64,000 bases of DNA from Martinezella lusitana (GCF_010668395.1 NZ_WUEY01000002.1:372001-436000); one strand, 5' to 3'. Shown: positions 10,203-18,773, numbered from the stretch's first letter. Notes: generated by a model not told the origin, from the sequence alone. A program made the numbers and translations.

Positions 10203-10292
10203 TTAGAAGCGCTCGGGGCGAATGAGAGCGTAGACCAGGTAGACGGTGAGAAAGAGCGTCACGCCGCCACCGAGAATGTAATCGAGAAGCAT
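10203..10292 (-). CDS. kdpF: KdpF, small stabilising subunit of the Kdp ATPase
   Basis: A 29-residue protein, ATG at 10292 and TAA at 10203-10205. It is one hydrophobic helix (DYILGGGVTLFLTVYLVYAL) ending in IRPERF, which is the hallmark KdpF C-terminus. KdpF binds at the KdpA-KdpB interface and stabilises the complex. It has a GGAGAGAC ribosome site and lies 27 bases before kdpA, its normal place. Confidence 0.93.
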   Translation of the reverse strand: MLLDYILGGGVTLFLTVYLVYALIRPERF

Positions 10293-10306
10293 TGTCGTCT
10301 CTCCGG

Positions 10307-10387
10307 CTAGAGGCTGTCGCAGGCCTTGGTGTAGGCGACGCAAAGGAGGAAGAATAAAACGCCGATCCCGACAAGAATAATGTCCAT
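10307..10387 (-). CDS. Tiny predicted membrane protein leading the kdp operon
   Basis: A 26-codon frame with two adjacent ATGs (10390 and 10387) and TAG at 10307-10309. AAGGAA lies about eight bases upstream. The product is a single helix (MDIILVGIGVLFFLLCVAY) with a short tail TKACDSL. It sits 14 bases before kdpF, so it would be the first gene of the kdp transcript. My recollection is that similar tiny frames precede kdpF in other proteobacteria, but I cannot confirm it here. Its function is unknown. Confidence 0.65.
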   Translation of the reverse strand: MDIILVGIGVLFFLLCVAYTKACDSL

Positions 10388-10560
10388 CATCGATCGCGAT
10401 TCCTTGATTGTTATTGTTGAATGCAGAAATGATGGAGAGCGCCCTTACGCAGAGCGCCTCTTTTTTCCTGCCGACGAGGAAGATCACTTGGGATGCATCT
10501 TCCACACGCAATATGCGACCGAACCGCATTAAGGTTCGAGACGGCGCGAAAGCGGAAGAT

Positions 10561-10576
10561 ATAAAAATCTTATAAA
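10561..10576 (-). promoter_or_regulatory. Possible KdpE binding site
   Basis: On the minus strand this reads TTTATAAGATTTTTAT, similar to the start of the E. coli KdpE site (TTTATAC followed by a T-run). It is 173 bases upstream of the first kdp reading frame. Similarity to one known site plus position is the only support. Confidence 0.4.
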
Positions 10577-10730
10577 TGCCGATGGGGTCGCGGGAGGCTG
10601 CGGCAGCGCCCGTTCGCCGCATAAAAAACCAACGGACGTCCATGACCACAGCGACGTCGCGATATTAATTTCTCAGCGTATCAAATTGATTTTAAATATG
10701 AAATTAGGCATAGTCATCAACACGCCCCCT

Positions 10731-10747
10731 GCCGCATCAAATGCGGC
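10731..10747. promoter_or_regulatory. Palindrome upstream of the lacI gene
   Basis: GCCGCAT and ATGCGGC form a perfect 7-bp inverted repeat around CAA, 183 bases before the GTG start of the regulator gene. It may be an operator or a small hairpin; there is no T-run. Confidence 0.25.
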
Positions 10748-10930
10748 CGATGACCGGACGGCAACCGTGGGGGTGCGCTTCCTATGCTGGGGCGGCATGA
10801 GGGGGATATAAATAGCGTCCATCACGCTTGATGCCGCATCCCGGCGGTGATTTAGTCCAGGCTGGGAATGGATGGAGTTTTGCAGCTCGCCTCATGACCA
10901 TTCGGCGGCCAGACAAAGAAATGCGAGCAA

Positions 10931-11950
10931 GTGACGACCAGTATCAGACATATCGCCAAACTCGCAGGAACATCGGTCTCGTCAGTCTCGCGCGTCCTCA
11001 ACAATAGCGGCTATGCCTCTCCGGACCTGCGAGAGCGCGTGGAGGCCGCCATTCGCGCGCTCAACTACACACCGAGCAAGGGCGCGCGCATGTTGCGGGG
11101 GGCGCCGAGCCGGATGATCGGGCTGATGCTGCCGTCGATCGACGTGCCCTTCTTCGGCATCCTTGCCCATGCCATCGAGCAGGAATTGTTCCGGCGCGGC
11201 TATCAGACGCTGATCTGCAGCACCGCCGAAAACATGGATCACGAGGCGCGCTACATTTCCATGCTGCTGTCCCAACGCGTCGACGGCGTCATCGTGGCAA
11301 GCGCTTTCGGCAGCACGAAGCACTTCGAGGCGCTGCGCGACGCTGGTATCCCGATCGTCGCAATCGACCGCGAACTCACTGGCATCGCGGATGATGCGGT
11401 CATGGCCGATCACGAGGAAGGCGGACGGCTGATGGCCCGGCATCTAATCGGGCTCGGCCATCGCGCAATCGGCATCGTCGGTGCCCCCGCCCATAGCCAG
11501 CCCGTCCAGCTTCGCCTTCAAGGCATCGCGGTGGAGATGGCGGAAAACGGTCTCGCGCCCGCCGCCGTCAGCATGGCCGGGGAGCACAGCTTTGCGGCCG
11601 CCTATCCGCTTGCCAAGGAACTGGTGGCCTCCCGGCCCGAAATGACGGCGATCATCGGCACGACCGATATTTCCGCGATTGCCGCAATCCACGCCGTTCA
11701 GGATCACGGCTTTGCCGTGCCCCGCGACTATTCGGTCATCGGCTTCGACGATCTGCCTGAGGCGGCCTATGTCTTTCCACGGCTGACGACCGTCGCACAG
11801 CCGATCCGCAGTGTCGGCGAACAGGCGGCACGGCGATTGGAGACGCTGATCGAAGAACAGGCAGAAGGCCAAGAACCTGCGGAAGACGCGGTCATCAAGG
11901 TGCCCGTCACGTTGATCGTACGCGACTCCACCGGCCCCATCCGCAGATGA
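10931..11950 (+). CDS. LacI-family transcriptional regulator of the sugar operon at 11975-16817
   Basis: A 339-residue LacI/GalR repressor. The N-terminal helix-turn-helix (IRHIAKLAGTSVSSVSRVLNNSGY, about residues 5-28) and hinge are followed by a periplasmic-binding-protein-like sensor domain (60-335) with the usual VPFFGILAHAIEQELF and VIGFDDLPEA blocks. The start is GTG at 10931. It converges on the dehydrogenase gene (24 bases between stops) and is the nearest regulator to the sugar operon. A LacI-type operator precedes that operon at 16832-16849, so repression relieved by a sugar or sugar phosphate is likely. The effector is unknown. Confidence 0.9.
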   Translation: MTTSIRHIAKLAGTSVSSVSRVLNNSGYASPDLRERVEAAIRALNYTPSKGARMLRGAPSRMIGLMLPSIDVPFFGILAHAIEQELFRRGYQTLICSTAENMDHEARYISMLLSQRVDGVIVASAFGSTKHFEALRDAGIPIVAIDRELTGIADDAVMADHEEGGRLMARHLIGLGHRAIGIVGAPAHSQPVQLRLQGIAVEMAENGLAPAAVSMAGEHSFAAAYPLAKELVASRPEMTAIIGTTDISAIAAIHAVQDHGFAVPRDYSVIGFDDLPEAAYVFPRLTTVAQPIRSVGEQAARRLETLIEEQAEGQEPAEDAVIKVPVTLIVRDSTGPIRR

Positions 11951-11974
11951 ATTGACGCCGCCTGCCGGCGCAAT

Positions 11975-12985
11975 TCAGGGCCGGACGATGACCTTGATCT
12001 CGCCGGCCAATGGCGCACTGCCGACCACGCTCGCCACCTCATCGAGGCCTATCGTCTTCGTGACAAGCGAATCCAGCTCCAGAACACCGCTCGCCACCAA
12101 GGCCGCAGCCCGTGAGTGGGTGAAGGGATTGAGATAGGCCGGCCGGATCTCCACTTCGTTGAAAAGCAGATCGAATGGCAGAACAGGAACTTCGAGAGCC
12201 GCCGGCGTCACTCCGAACAGCACGAAGGCGCCGCCGCGTCGCACCATCCGCACGCCGGTCTGGAAGGTTTCGGGCACACCGGCGCATTCGATGACGACAT
12301 CCGCACCGCCATCGGTCAAATCCCTCACAGCGGCAACCGCATCGGTCGCCGTCGGATCGAGGGCCTGCGTCGCACCCAGCCGCAATGCCGCCTCGCGCCG
12401 CGACAGCTGCCGGGTAATCAGGATAATCCGATCCGCGCCGGCAAGGCGCGCCAGTTGCACCATCAGCAGGCCGATCACGCCGCCGCCCAATATGACAACG
12501 CTGTCGCCCGGACGAATCTGTGCCTTGTCGATCGCGTGGATGCAGCAGGCAATCGGCTCGCAAAAGGCGCCATGAACGGGATCGAGATCCGCAGGCAGGG
12601 TATATGCCTGGCCGCAGGGAAGCGCCACATATTCGGCAAAGCCGCCATCCCTGGTCACGCCGATGGCCTTCAGATTGGCGCACAGGTTCGGTCGTCCACG
12701 ACGACAGGCCGGGCAGGTGCCGCAGGCAATATTCGGGTCCACCGTGACAAGCTCTCCGCCAACGAATGACGAAACGCCCTCTCCCGCTTCCTCGACGAGG
12801 CCGCAGAACTCATGGCCCAAGGTCACCGGGATCGCCGTCGGATATTCGCCTTTGAACATATGACGGTCGGATCCGCAAATGCCGGCGGCCAGAACCCGGA
12901 CGATGATTTCCCCCGGTCCCGCCCTCGGCTTTTCGACCAAGCTCATAATCATGGATCCGACTGATTCCAAACGGACTGCCCTCAT
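11975..12985 (-). CDS. Zinc-dependent medium-chain alcohol/polyol dehydrogenase
   Basis: A 336-residue MDR-family oxidoreductase related to sorbitol and threonine dehydrogenases. The catalytic zinc site is seen as Cys37 (AGICGSD) with His58-Glu59 (GHEF); the structural zinc cysteines are 88, 91, 94 and 102. The Rossmann fold has VVILGGGVIGLLMVQLA near 165-181. It would oxidise or reduce a polyol or sugar aldehyde with NAD(P). It is the last gene of the sugar operon, 101 bases after the PfkB kinase gene, with a strong GGAGGAGGAG ribosome site. The exact substrate cannot be read from the sequence. Confidence 0.9.
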   Translation of the reverse strand: MRAVRLESVGSMIMSLVEKPRAGPGEIIVRVLAAGICGSDRHMFKGEYPTAIPVTLGHEFCGLVEEAGEGVSSFVGGELVTVDPNIACGTCPACRRGRPNLCANLKAIGVTRDGGFAEYVALPCGQAYTLPADLDPVHGAFCEPIACCIHAIDKAQIRPGDSVVILGGGVIGLLMVQLARLAGADRIILITRQLSRREAALRLGATQALDPTATDAVAAVRDLTDGGADVVIECAGVPETFQTGVRMVRRGGAFVLFGVTPAALEVPVLPFDLLFNEVEIRPAYLNPFTHSRAAALVASGVLELDSLVTKTIGLDEVASVVGSAPLAGEIKVIVRP

Positions 12986-13086
12986 TCTCCTCCTCCGAGC
13001 ATAGGGGTCGCTTCTGATCCCGCTGCCGACGCCTCAACAGGCACTATAGCATCCAACCATACGCGTTGCCGCCCCGGAACCGGGCG

Positions 13087-14145
13087 CTAGGCGCATGCAG
13101 GCTGTATCTCCATCACATCCTTCAGAAGCGTCGCCATCTCAGGGATGCCGTCCGTCGCGGTTGCCCCTTTGAGGCAACGGGCGGCAGCGGCATGGGCTGC
13201 GGCGCAGATGCGCTCGGCAGGCCAGTCCTCATGCAAACCGTAGAGCACGGCAGCACAGAAGGCATCGCCGGCGCCGACGGTGCTGACGATGTCGGCCGGA
13301 TCCACCGGTCGAGAGCGCGAAACGATTGCCGGACATCCCGGTGTAAACCAGAAGCAGATTTCCGGGGCATGAATGACCGCCGCCTTGGCAACACCCGCCG
13401 CCAGCAACCCCTCGCCGGCCGTCAGAAGAGCGGCCTCGATCAGTTCGCCCTTTGCATCGCGCACAGCGATACCGGTTGCCCGCCCCGCCTCGATTTCATT
13501 GATGATGAGGAAATCGCAATATGGCAGGGCCGCGCCGACCTTGGCGGCAAACTCGGGATCCTCGCTGGAGACGAAATCGACGCAGGTGGTGAGACCCGCA
13601 TCGCGGGCGGCTTCCAGCAGCCGCGAGGCCCCGGATCGGTCGCCGGCATCGAGCGCGTCGAGACCGGGCAGCAACATCAGATAGCCGAGATAGAACAGAC
13701 GATAGCCGGCCTCCGCAAAGACTGCGGGCGAAACAAGCGCATCCGTCACGGCATCGTTGGCGCCGCCATGGTAGAAGAAGGTACGGTTCTGGCCCGGCAC
13801 ATTCATGACATGGGTATGCGCCGTCGCGCGGTCGGGAAGCTGCCGCAGGCCGCTCACATCGATACCGGCATCCTGAAGGCGCGTCTTGACGATCTCTCCG
13901 TCGATATCCGTGCCGATGCAGCCGGCCGCGGCGAGCTTTCCGGAAAAGCCGAACGAGGCGAGATCGGCAACGACATTGGCCGCCCCTCCGCCGACGCCGA
14001 CATCCTGATGCAGGATATGCGCAAGATTACCCTGCTCGGGCCAGTAGGACAGCGTATGCACGCGGTCGACGATGAAGTTTCCCGCGCAGACAATGCCCCC
14101 CTCGCCTCTCTTTTCGCTGTCGCGAACCTCCTCCCCGGTCCGCAT
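13087..14145 (-). CDS. PfkB-family carbohydrate kinase
   Basis: A ribokinase-fold sugar kinase of 352 residues. The N-terminal glycine motif (GVGGGAANVVADLASFG) and the C-terminal anion-hole/catalytic motif (TVGAGDAFCAAVLYGL) are both present. The start at 14145 is chosen because its ATG shares one base with the TGA of the upstream isomerase gene (TGATG); an in-frame start seven codons earlier is possible. It probably phosphorylates the ketose made by the neighbouring isomerase, giving a substrate for the aldolase in the same operon. The sugar is unknown. Confidence 0.88.
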   Translation of the reverse strand: MRTGEEVRDSEKRGEGGIVCAGNFIVDRVHTLSYWPEQGNLAHILHQDVGVGGGAANVVADLASFGFSGKLAAAGCIGTDIDGEIVKTRLQDAGIDVSGLRQLPDRATAHTHVMNVPGQNRTFFYHGGANDAVTDALVSPAVFAEAGYRLFYLGYLMLLPGLDALDAGDRSGASRLLEAARDAGLTTCVDFVSSEDPEFAAKVGAALPYCDFLIINEIEAGRATGIAVRDAKGELIEAALLTAGEGLLAAGVAKAAVIHAPEICFWFTPGCPAIVSRSRPVDPADIVSTVGAGDAFCAAVLYGLHEDWPAERICAAAHAAAARCLKGATATDGIPEMATLLKDVMEIQPACA

Positions 14146-14816
14146 CAGCCACCAGCCTCGTTCCACAAGGGTCTGAGAGGCGGCTCATCCTCCTCGATCG
14201 CGGCAAAGCGGCCGATCGGCTCCAGGAAGTAGTTGTCGCTCTTGTCATCGTTGACCTGGCTGACTTCACCGACGAACACCGGCCCGCCGCCCTTTCGGCC
14301 GTAGAAACGGTGATAAAGCCCGGTGTGGATCGTCACGCTCTGGCCGGGAGAGAGAATAAGCGGCTCCCATGCGGCAAGCTTTCTCGGCAAGCCATCCACC
14401 GGAACCGTCACATCATCCTGCCGCACATTGCCGTCAGCGTCGGTCGCTGCGAATTCGATCACGAGATCGCCGCCGGCCCTGTTGATGATGTCTTCCATCT
14501 TCGCCTGATGGCGATGGGTCGGCGTCACCTGCCCGTCTTCGACGAAAAGCAGCTTTTCGGCATAGGTGCGCTCGCCTTCGACACCGACAATGCCGTTGCG
14601 CAGGCAAAAGAGCACGAGGCCGCACTCGGCGAACCGGCCGGAGCCGAAGTCCGTGACGTCCCATCCCAGCTGATGGGCGCGCAGATAGCTTGCCGCCTGC
14701 GGACGGGCGGTGAAATCCGCCGCGGTCCAGTGACCCCATTCCGGCAGGGACCATCGCCATTGTTCGAGGGTTTTATTAGCGCGCCTGAGCGCTTCATTGA
14801 TCTCGGAGCGCTTCAT
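14145..14816 (-). CDS. D-lyxose ketol-isomerase-like protein
   Basis: A 223-residue cupin-fold sugar isomerase resembling D-lyxose isomerases. The metal ligands are visible as His101, His103 and Glu108 (THRHQAKMEDIINR) and His169 (HTGLYHRFYG). Known members interconvert D-lyxose and D-xylulose, and D-mannose and D-fructose. It overlaps the Gfo/Idh/MocA gene by four bases and the PfkB kinase gene by one, so the three are translated together. An isomerase followed by a kinase and an aldolase is the classic order for pentose or hexose breakdown. The natural sugar here is not certain. Confidence 0.85.
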   Translation of the reverse strand: MKRSEINEALRRANKTLEQWRWSLPEWGHWTAADFTARPQAASYLRAHQLGWDVTDFGSGRFAECGLVLFCLRNGIVGVEGERTYAEKLLFVEDGQVTPTHRHQAKMEDIINRAGGDLVIEFAATDADGNVRQDDVTVPVDGLPRKLAAWEPLILSPGQSVTIHTGLYHRFYGRKGGGPVFVGEVSQVNDDKSDNYFLEPIGRFAAIEEDEPPLRPLWNEAGG

Positions 14817-15970
14817 CGGGCGGTTGCTCCTTCATAGTCGACCGGCACGACGACATTCTCACGGCCGGATTTGAGTGCGGCCGTCAGCACCGCGTGGTGC
14901 GCCCGGGCCTCTTCGGGCGTGGCGCAACCAAAACCGTTGGCGTTTCCGCCGGCCAGTTCATCGACGAAGGCGGCCCACATCTGCTGAATGGCATCGGCGA
15001 AGCCGAACTCGAAAATCTTGCCTGTTATCGCCGGGAAGAGCGAGCCGTAGCCGAGATCTTCGGTGCTCCAGGCCTGCGTGCCGCCGCTATAGTCCATCCA
15101 CTGCCATTGCCGCGGCGATTTCGTCGTGAAGAAGGCGCTCTTCTTCATGCCGAGAATGCGAATGTACCAGGTATTGGCTTCGCCCGGCGCGATGCGCCAG
15201 GTCTTCAGCACCATCGGAAAATCCTGATCGCCAGCGGTGACACGAGTGCTGATCGTCGCATTGTCCCAGGTGGTGCACGGCGCCATGCCGCCCTTGCCGT
15301 CCGGGCGTTCGGTGATCTTCTTGACCAATTGTGCGTGCAGCGTTTGCGGACGCCAGCCGAGCCGCAGGGGCACATGCAGGACATGCATGCCGAGATCGCC
15401 CATGCAGCCATATTCGCCGTTGATATCGGCCATGCGTTTCCAGTTGATCGGCTTTTGGCGATCGATGTCGGAGGAATGCAGGAAACCCGCCTCGACCTCG
15501 AGAATATCGCCCATCTCGCCGCTTTCGGCGAGCGCGATGACCTTCTGCGCTCCGGGGAAGAACGGCATTTCCGATGAGCAGCGAACCAGAAGCTCGGGAT
15601 GTTCAGCAAGAACCGCCATGATTTCGCGATTCTGCGCCGCATCCATGCCGAAAGGCTTTTCGCCAAGCAGATGCTTTCCGGCCTTCAGGATGTCGATATA
15701 GAATTGCTGGTGAAGCACATGCGGCACGGCGCAATAAACGGCGTCGACATCCGGATTGGCGAGCAGCTCCTTGTAGTCGCCGGTGAACTGCCGGACAGAC
15801 GGCACATTGCCCTTGAACCAGTCCAGAAGGGCCGCATTGGTGTCGCAGACGGCAACGATTTCCGGTCGCGCCCGCGCATCGGCAAGATGCAGCCAGCGCG
15901 CCGCAGCGCTCGCAAATTCGCGCCCCATCAGACCGCAGCCGATGACGCCGAAGCGGAATATTTTCGTCAT
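14813..15970 (-). CDS. Gfo/Idh/MocA-family oxidoreductase
   Basis: A 385-residue NAD(P)-dependent sugar oxidoreductase. It opens with the Rossmann motif FGVIGCGLMGREFA and continues with EKPF (the conserved catalytic Lys region, LLGEKPFGMDA) and a C-terminal substrate domain with GCMGDLGMHVLHVPL. The ATG at 15970 follows GGGGAGGAGAG; a frame extends 22 codons further upstream but lacks such a site. It lies 22 bases after the aldolase gene and overlaps the isomerase gene by four. It may oxidise a sugar or inositol-like ring before isomerisation. Confidence 0.9.
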   Translation of the reverse strand: MTKIFRFGVIGCGLMGREFASAAARWLHLADARARPEIVAVCDTNAALLDWFKGNVPSVRQFTGDYKELLANPDVDAVYCAVPHVLHQQFYIDILKAGKHLLGEKPFGMDAAQNREIMAVLAEHPELLVRCSSEMPFFPGAQKVIALAESGEMGDILEVEAGFLHSSDIDRQKPINWKRMADINGEYGCMGDLGMHVLHVPLRLGWRPQTLHAQLVKKITERPDGKGGMAPCTTWDNATISTRVTAGDQDFPMVLKTWRIAPGEANTWYIRILGMKKSAFFTTKSPRQWQWMDYSGGTQAWSTEDLGYGSLFPAITGKIFEFGFADAIQQMWAAFVDELAGGNANGFGCATPEEARAHHAVLTAALKSGRENVVVPVDYEGATAR

Positions 15971-15992
15971 GCTCTCTCCTCCCCAGGATGCG

Positions 15993-16817
15993 TCAGGCGA
16001 GATGCCGCGAGGCGTCTTCGACGGAAGCTTCCTCATGGACGATCGCCATCAGGGCACGCGTCATGCCGGCGGGATTGTTGTGCTGGATGACGTTGCGGCC
16101 GTAGACGATGCCGCGCGCACCCTGTTCCATCAACTGTTTCGTGCGCGTCAGGATCTCCTGATCCGACACCCGGCCGCCGCCGCGCACGAGCACCGGAAGG
16201 CCCTGCGCGATCTCGATGACGCGATGATAGTCCTGAACATCGTCGCAAGGATCCGCCTTGATGATATCGGCGCCGAGTTCGGCTGCCTGGCGCACCAGCG
16301 GCAGGATCTTGTCGATCGCGCCATCGACCATGTATGCACCCTTGGAATTGTCCTGCATGACCAGCGGCTCGACCATCAGCGGCATGCCGTAGATCTCGCA
16401 TTCGCGCTTCAGGCTATTCACGTTGCGCACGCAGGCGCGATAAACCTCCGGCTGGTTCGGCAGCATCAGGAGATTGACGACGACGCAGGCGGCATCTAGC
16501 GCAATCGCCTGCTCCACGCCCCGGTCGATGATTTCGGAAAACAGCGCCGATGGCAGCGGATTGCCGTAGATATTGGCGATATCCGTCCGCAGGACCAGGG
16601 CCGGACGGTGCTTGCCGGGGATCGCCTGCAGAATGGGCGCCGTGCCCGGCGGAAGCTGGATGGCATCGGGCGCGGCATCCGCGATCACCTTGATGGCCGT
16701 TCTCATATCCTCGATGCCGGCAAGGAAAGTCCGTTCATTGAACATGCCGTGGTCGATGGCGACGTCGAAGCAATTTCCGGACACGCCAAACAGGCGGTTG
16801 AGCCGCGCGGATTTCAT
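15993..16817 (-). CDS. Class I (DeoC/LsrF/FbaB-type) aldolase
   Basis: A 274-residue TIM-barrel aldolase of the LsrF/class I fructose-bisphosphate aldolase group. The Schiff-base lysine is probably Lys187 in LGADIIKADPCDD; FDVAIDHGMFNE near residue 18-29 and LPVLVRGGGRV match the phosphate-binding barrel. The start at 16817 is supported by GGGAGGAAATGG just upstream; an ATG 11 codons earlier lacks a site and lies in the operator. It is the first gene of the five-gene sugar operon. It would cleave the phosphorylated sugar made by the PfkB kinase. Confidence 0.85.
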   Translation of the reverse strand: MKSARLNRLFGVSGNCFDVAIDHGMFNERTFLAGIEDMRTAIKVIADAAPDAIQLPPGTAPILQAIPGKHRPALVLRTDIANIYGNPLPSALFSEIIDRGVEQAIALDAACVVVNLLMLPNQPEVYRACVRNVNSLKRECEIYGMPLMVEPLVMQDNSKGAYMVDGAIDKILPLVRQAAELGADIIKADPCDDVQDYHRVIEIAQGLPVLVRGGGRVSDQEILTRTKQLMEQGARGIVYGRNVIQHNNPAGMTRALMAIVHEEASVEDASRHLA

Positions 16818-16831
16818 CCATTTCCTCCCGA

Positions 16832-16849
16832 TGTGGTAACGTTTCCACA
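16832..16849. promoter_or_regulatory. LacI-type operator before the sugar operon
   Basis: TGTGGTAACGTTTCCACA is an 18-base near-perfect palindrome with the central CG step typical of LacI/GalR operators; only one base pair breaks the symmetry. It is 14 bases upstream of the aldolase start, where bound repressor would block transcription. The regulator at 10931-11950 is the obvious candidate. Confidence 0.7.
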
Positions 16850-17010
16850 CGCGAACATTAACGGATGCATTTACCGAGTCAAGGCGGATGGGGATATCGC
16901 TTCCACATCGCCTGCTCGTTCGAATTCCGGGTAAATGTCTATGAGCTCGCCGGCCCTATCGCCCGCCCCGACGGTTCGCGGAGCGGGCTTCCGGCAATAC
17001 CAGTTCCCGC

Positions 17011-18003
17011 TTAGTGGGTACCAGTCCCCTGGATGGCTGACAGTACCCAGTCGGAGCCCGGCTTGCGCACGAAGGTCCAGAGTTCGGTCGTTTCCGATGG
17101 ATTGCGGTCGTCGCCGTCGACGAGCTTTCCGGTCGCACGGTCGACCACGGCGTCGATGCTCGAATAGCGCATCGCGAGCGTCGCGTATTCGCTGTCGCCC
17201 TCGCGCCAGGCTTCGGCAATGTCGCCCTGCAGAAGACGGACATCGGAGACGCTGTTGCGCACGCCATGGGTGGCGTTCTCACCGAACTCCTCCGCCAGGT
17301 AGGACATGGCTTCAGGCGTGGTCAGGCGTCGCAGCGTCGCATAGTCCTCCGCGCCATAGGCCGACTGGATTTCGGTCAGCAGGTGCTCGAAGCGATCGAG
17401 ATCGGCCTGCTGCAGCCCGATTTCGTCATTGGCCTGCCGCGCTTTCTGCGAAGCTGCCGTCCCGCCGCCAATGGACGGGATGGAGAAGGAGGGACGAGGC
17501 GACGCATTCGCGTTGTTCATGGCGCTGTTGTTGTAGGACGCGCCCGGCCCTGCATATTGCGTGCGCTGACGATTTGCGAAAAACCGCATGGCAAAGCTGA
17601 TTGCCAGCATGATCAGGCCGATCTGCAGCAGCAAGCCCAGGAAGCCGAAGCCGCCGCCGAAACCATGGCCGAGCATCATGCCGAGGAGACCGCCGGCGAT
17701 CAGGCCGCCGATCATCGATCCGCCGAAACCACCGAAGAAGCCGGGACGCTGCTGTGCGCCGAGTGGCGGCTGGGCCGCGGGTTGCTGCTGCGGCCGCGGC
17801 GTCATAGTCCGGTCGATCGGGGCCGCCTGCGTGGGAGCCGTCCGCGTTATGGCAGGCGTGTCGAAGGTGCGCATACCCCGGCTTCCGAACCCACTGGATC
17901 CGGCCCGGCGGGCATCGGCAATGTCAAAGGTCGCCAAAGAGGCGGCGGCGGCAAGGACGACGACGGCTGCGATCTTGGCAAAACGCGGTACTGCACTCAG
18001 CAT
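17011..18003 (-). CDS. Tim44-like domain protein with membrane anchor
   Basis: A 330-residue protein with an N-terminal signal or anchor (residues 6-30), a Pro/Gln-rich linker, a glycine-rich membrane stretch (GGFGGSMIGGLIAGGLLGMM and a following helix ending AISFAMRFF, about 90-140) and a C-terminal Tim44-like domain (about 190-330; ending ELWTFVRKPGSDWVLSAIQG). Bacterial Tim44-like proteins of this layout are membrane proteins of unclear role. The start at 18003 has GGAGAGCC before it; a second ATG five codons upstream is less likely. It appears to be a single-gene transcript. Confidence 0.8.
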   Translation of the reverse strand: MLSAVPRFAKIAAVVVLAAAASLATFDIADARRAGSSGFGSRGMRTFDTPAITRTAPTQAAPIDRTMTPRPQQQPAAQPPLGAQQRPGFFGGFGGSMIGGLIAGGLLGMMLGHGFGGGFGFLGLLLQIGLIMLAISFAMRFFANRQRTQYAGPGASYNNSAMNNANASPRPSFSIPSIGGGTAASQKARQANDEIGLQQADLDRFEHLLTEIQSAYGAEDYATLRRLTTPEAMSYLAEEFGENATHGVRNSVSDVRLLQGDIAEAWREGDSEYATLAMRYSSIDAVVDRATGKLVDGDDRNPSETTELWTFVRKPGSDWVLSAIQGTGTH

Positions 18004-18211
18004 TGGCTCTCCTGTCATAGGGCAGAAAGACTGTTTCCGCCCTATATGGGGATGCCAGTTTGCGATTGTAAGACCACCATTTTAGATTGTCTCTATGTCA
18101 AGGCACAATCCTGAGGAAGCGACACCCTATCCAAGCCGGGAGTTTCCTCTGTGAAAAGCCGATGGAGCGCTCAAGCGCAGGCTTCCCCTGTTTGATCGAA
18201 CAGCGATGCGC

Positions 18212-18433
18212 CTAGTCTTCGTCGATCGTTTCCAGCAGCCCATCGTAAACTTCCATCAGCGCGTTGGTGATTGCCTGTCCAAGCGCATTGCCTGCCGCTC
18301 GGACATCCTCATCCGTGCCGTCCCGCGCCGCCTTTGCCAGCTCGAAGCCCTGCTCACTGATGATCTGTTTTGCAACTTCGATGGCCCAGAGACCGAAGTC
18401 GCCGCGATTGTCTACATGGATCGGATCTACCAT
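18212..18433 (-). CDS. Small hypothetical protein, 73 residues
   Basis: An acidic, soluble, mostly helical 73-residue protein (MVDPIHVDNRGDFGLWAIEV, ending LLETIDED). There is no signal peptide, membrane helix or cysteine motif. A GGGGAGAAGC ribosome site precedes the ATG. The frame has the codon bias of its neighbours, which argues for a true gene. I do not recognise a family. Confidence 0.65.
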   Translation of the reverse strand: MVDPIHVDNRGDFGLWAIEVAKQIISEQGFELAKAARDGTDEDVRAAGNALGQAITNALMEVYDGLLETIDED

Positions 18434-18773
18434 TGCTTCTCCCCATCATTCGTCACGATCACGCCACTATACGCTCATCCGGCGGAAGGCCAGCGCTGAT
18501 TGCGCGATCACATTGCACATAGCTCTCCACGCCATAAGGTTGAAGCTTGTGGAGTGGATTCGGGCTGTTTTGGCAAGGCGTGCCCCTCTACTCCCTACCA
18601 GCGTTGCCGACGGCGCAATTTCAGAAATCACCCGCTGAAGGCGTGCCAAGCCGCCTCCATGCGTCGGAAATTGTGGAAATGCAGACTTTCCGGGCCTTTC
18701 CGGCCGAGACTCAGGTGACAATGGGCATCCGCAATGGAAATGATTCCGGCGTCATCAATGCGGGGGAAGCCTC
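18434..18773. other. Intergenic region upstream of the HU gene
   Basis: 340 bases between the divergent small hypothetical gene and the HU gene. I see no convincing frame, RNA gene or strong palindrome; the promoter of the HU gene should lie in its last 100 bases. Confidence 0.5.

Larger units (their letters stand above)
10391..10930. other. Divergent intergenic region between the kdp operon and a lacI gene
   Basis: 540 bases without a gene. AT-rich tracts around 10561-10577 and 10660-10712 probably carry the promoters. An inverted repeat CGAACC/GGTTCG (10520-10525 and 10533-10538, spacer 7) lies on the kdp side and could fold in the kdp leader. A KdpE-like box and a second palindrome are listed separately. 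Confidence 0.6.

Noticed and set aside
10436..10466. GAGCGCC repeated near a T-run, resembling a terminator before the kdp operon
   Set aside because: The repeats are direct, not inverted, so they cannot form a stem.
18434..18773. Short plus-strand frames before the HU gene
   Set aside because: No ribosome sites or recognisable protein features; they overlap each other and the promoter region.
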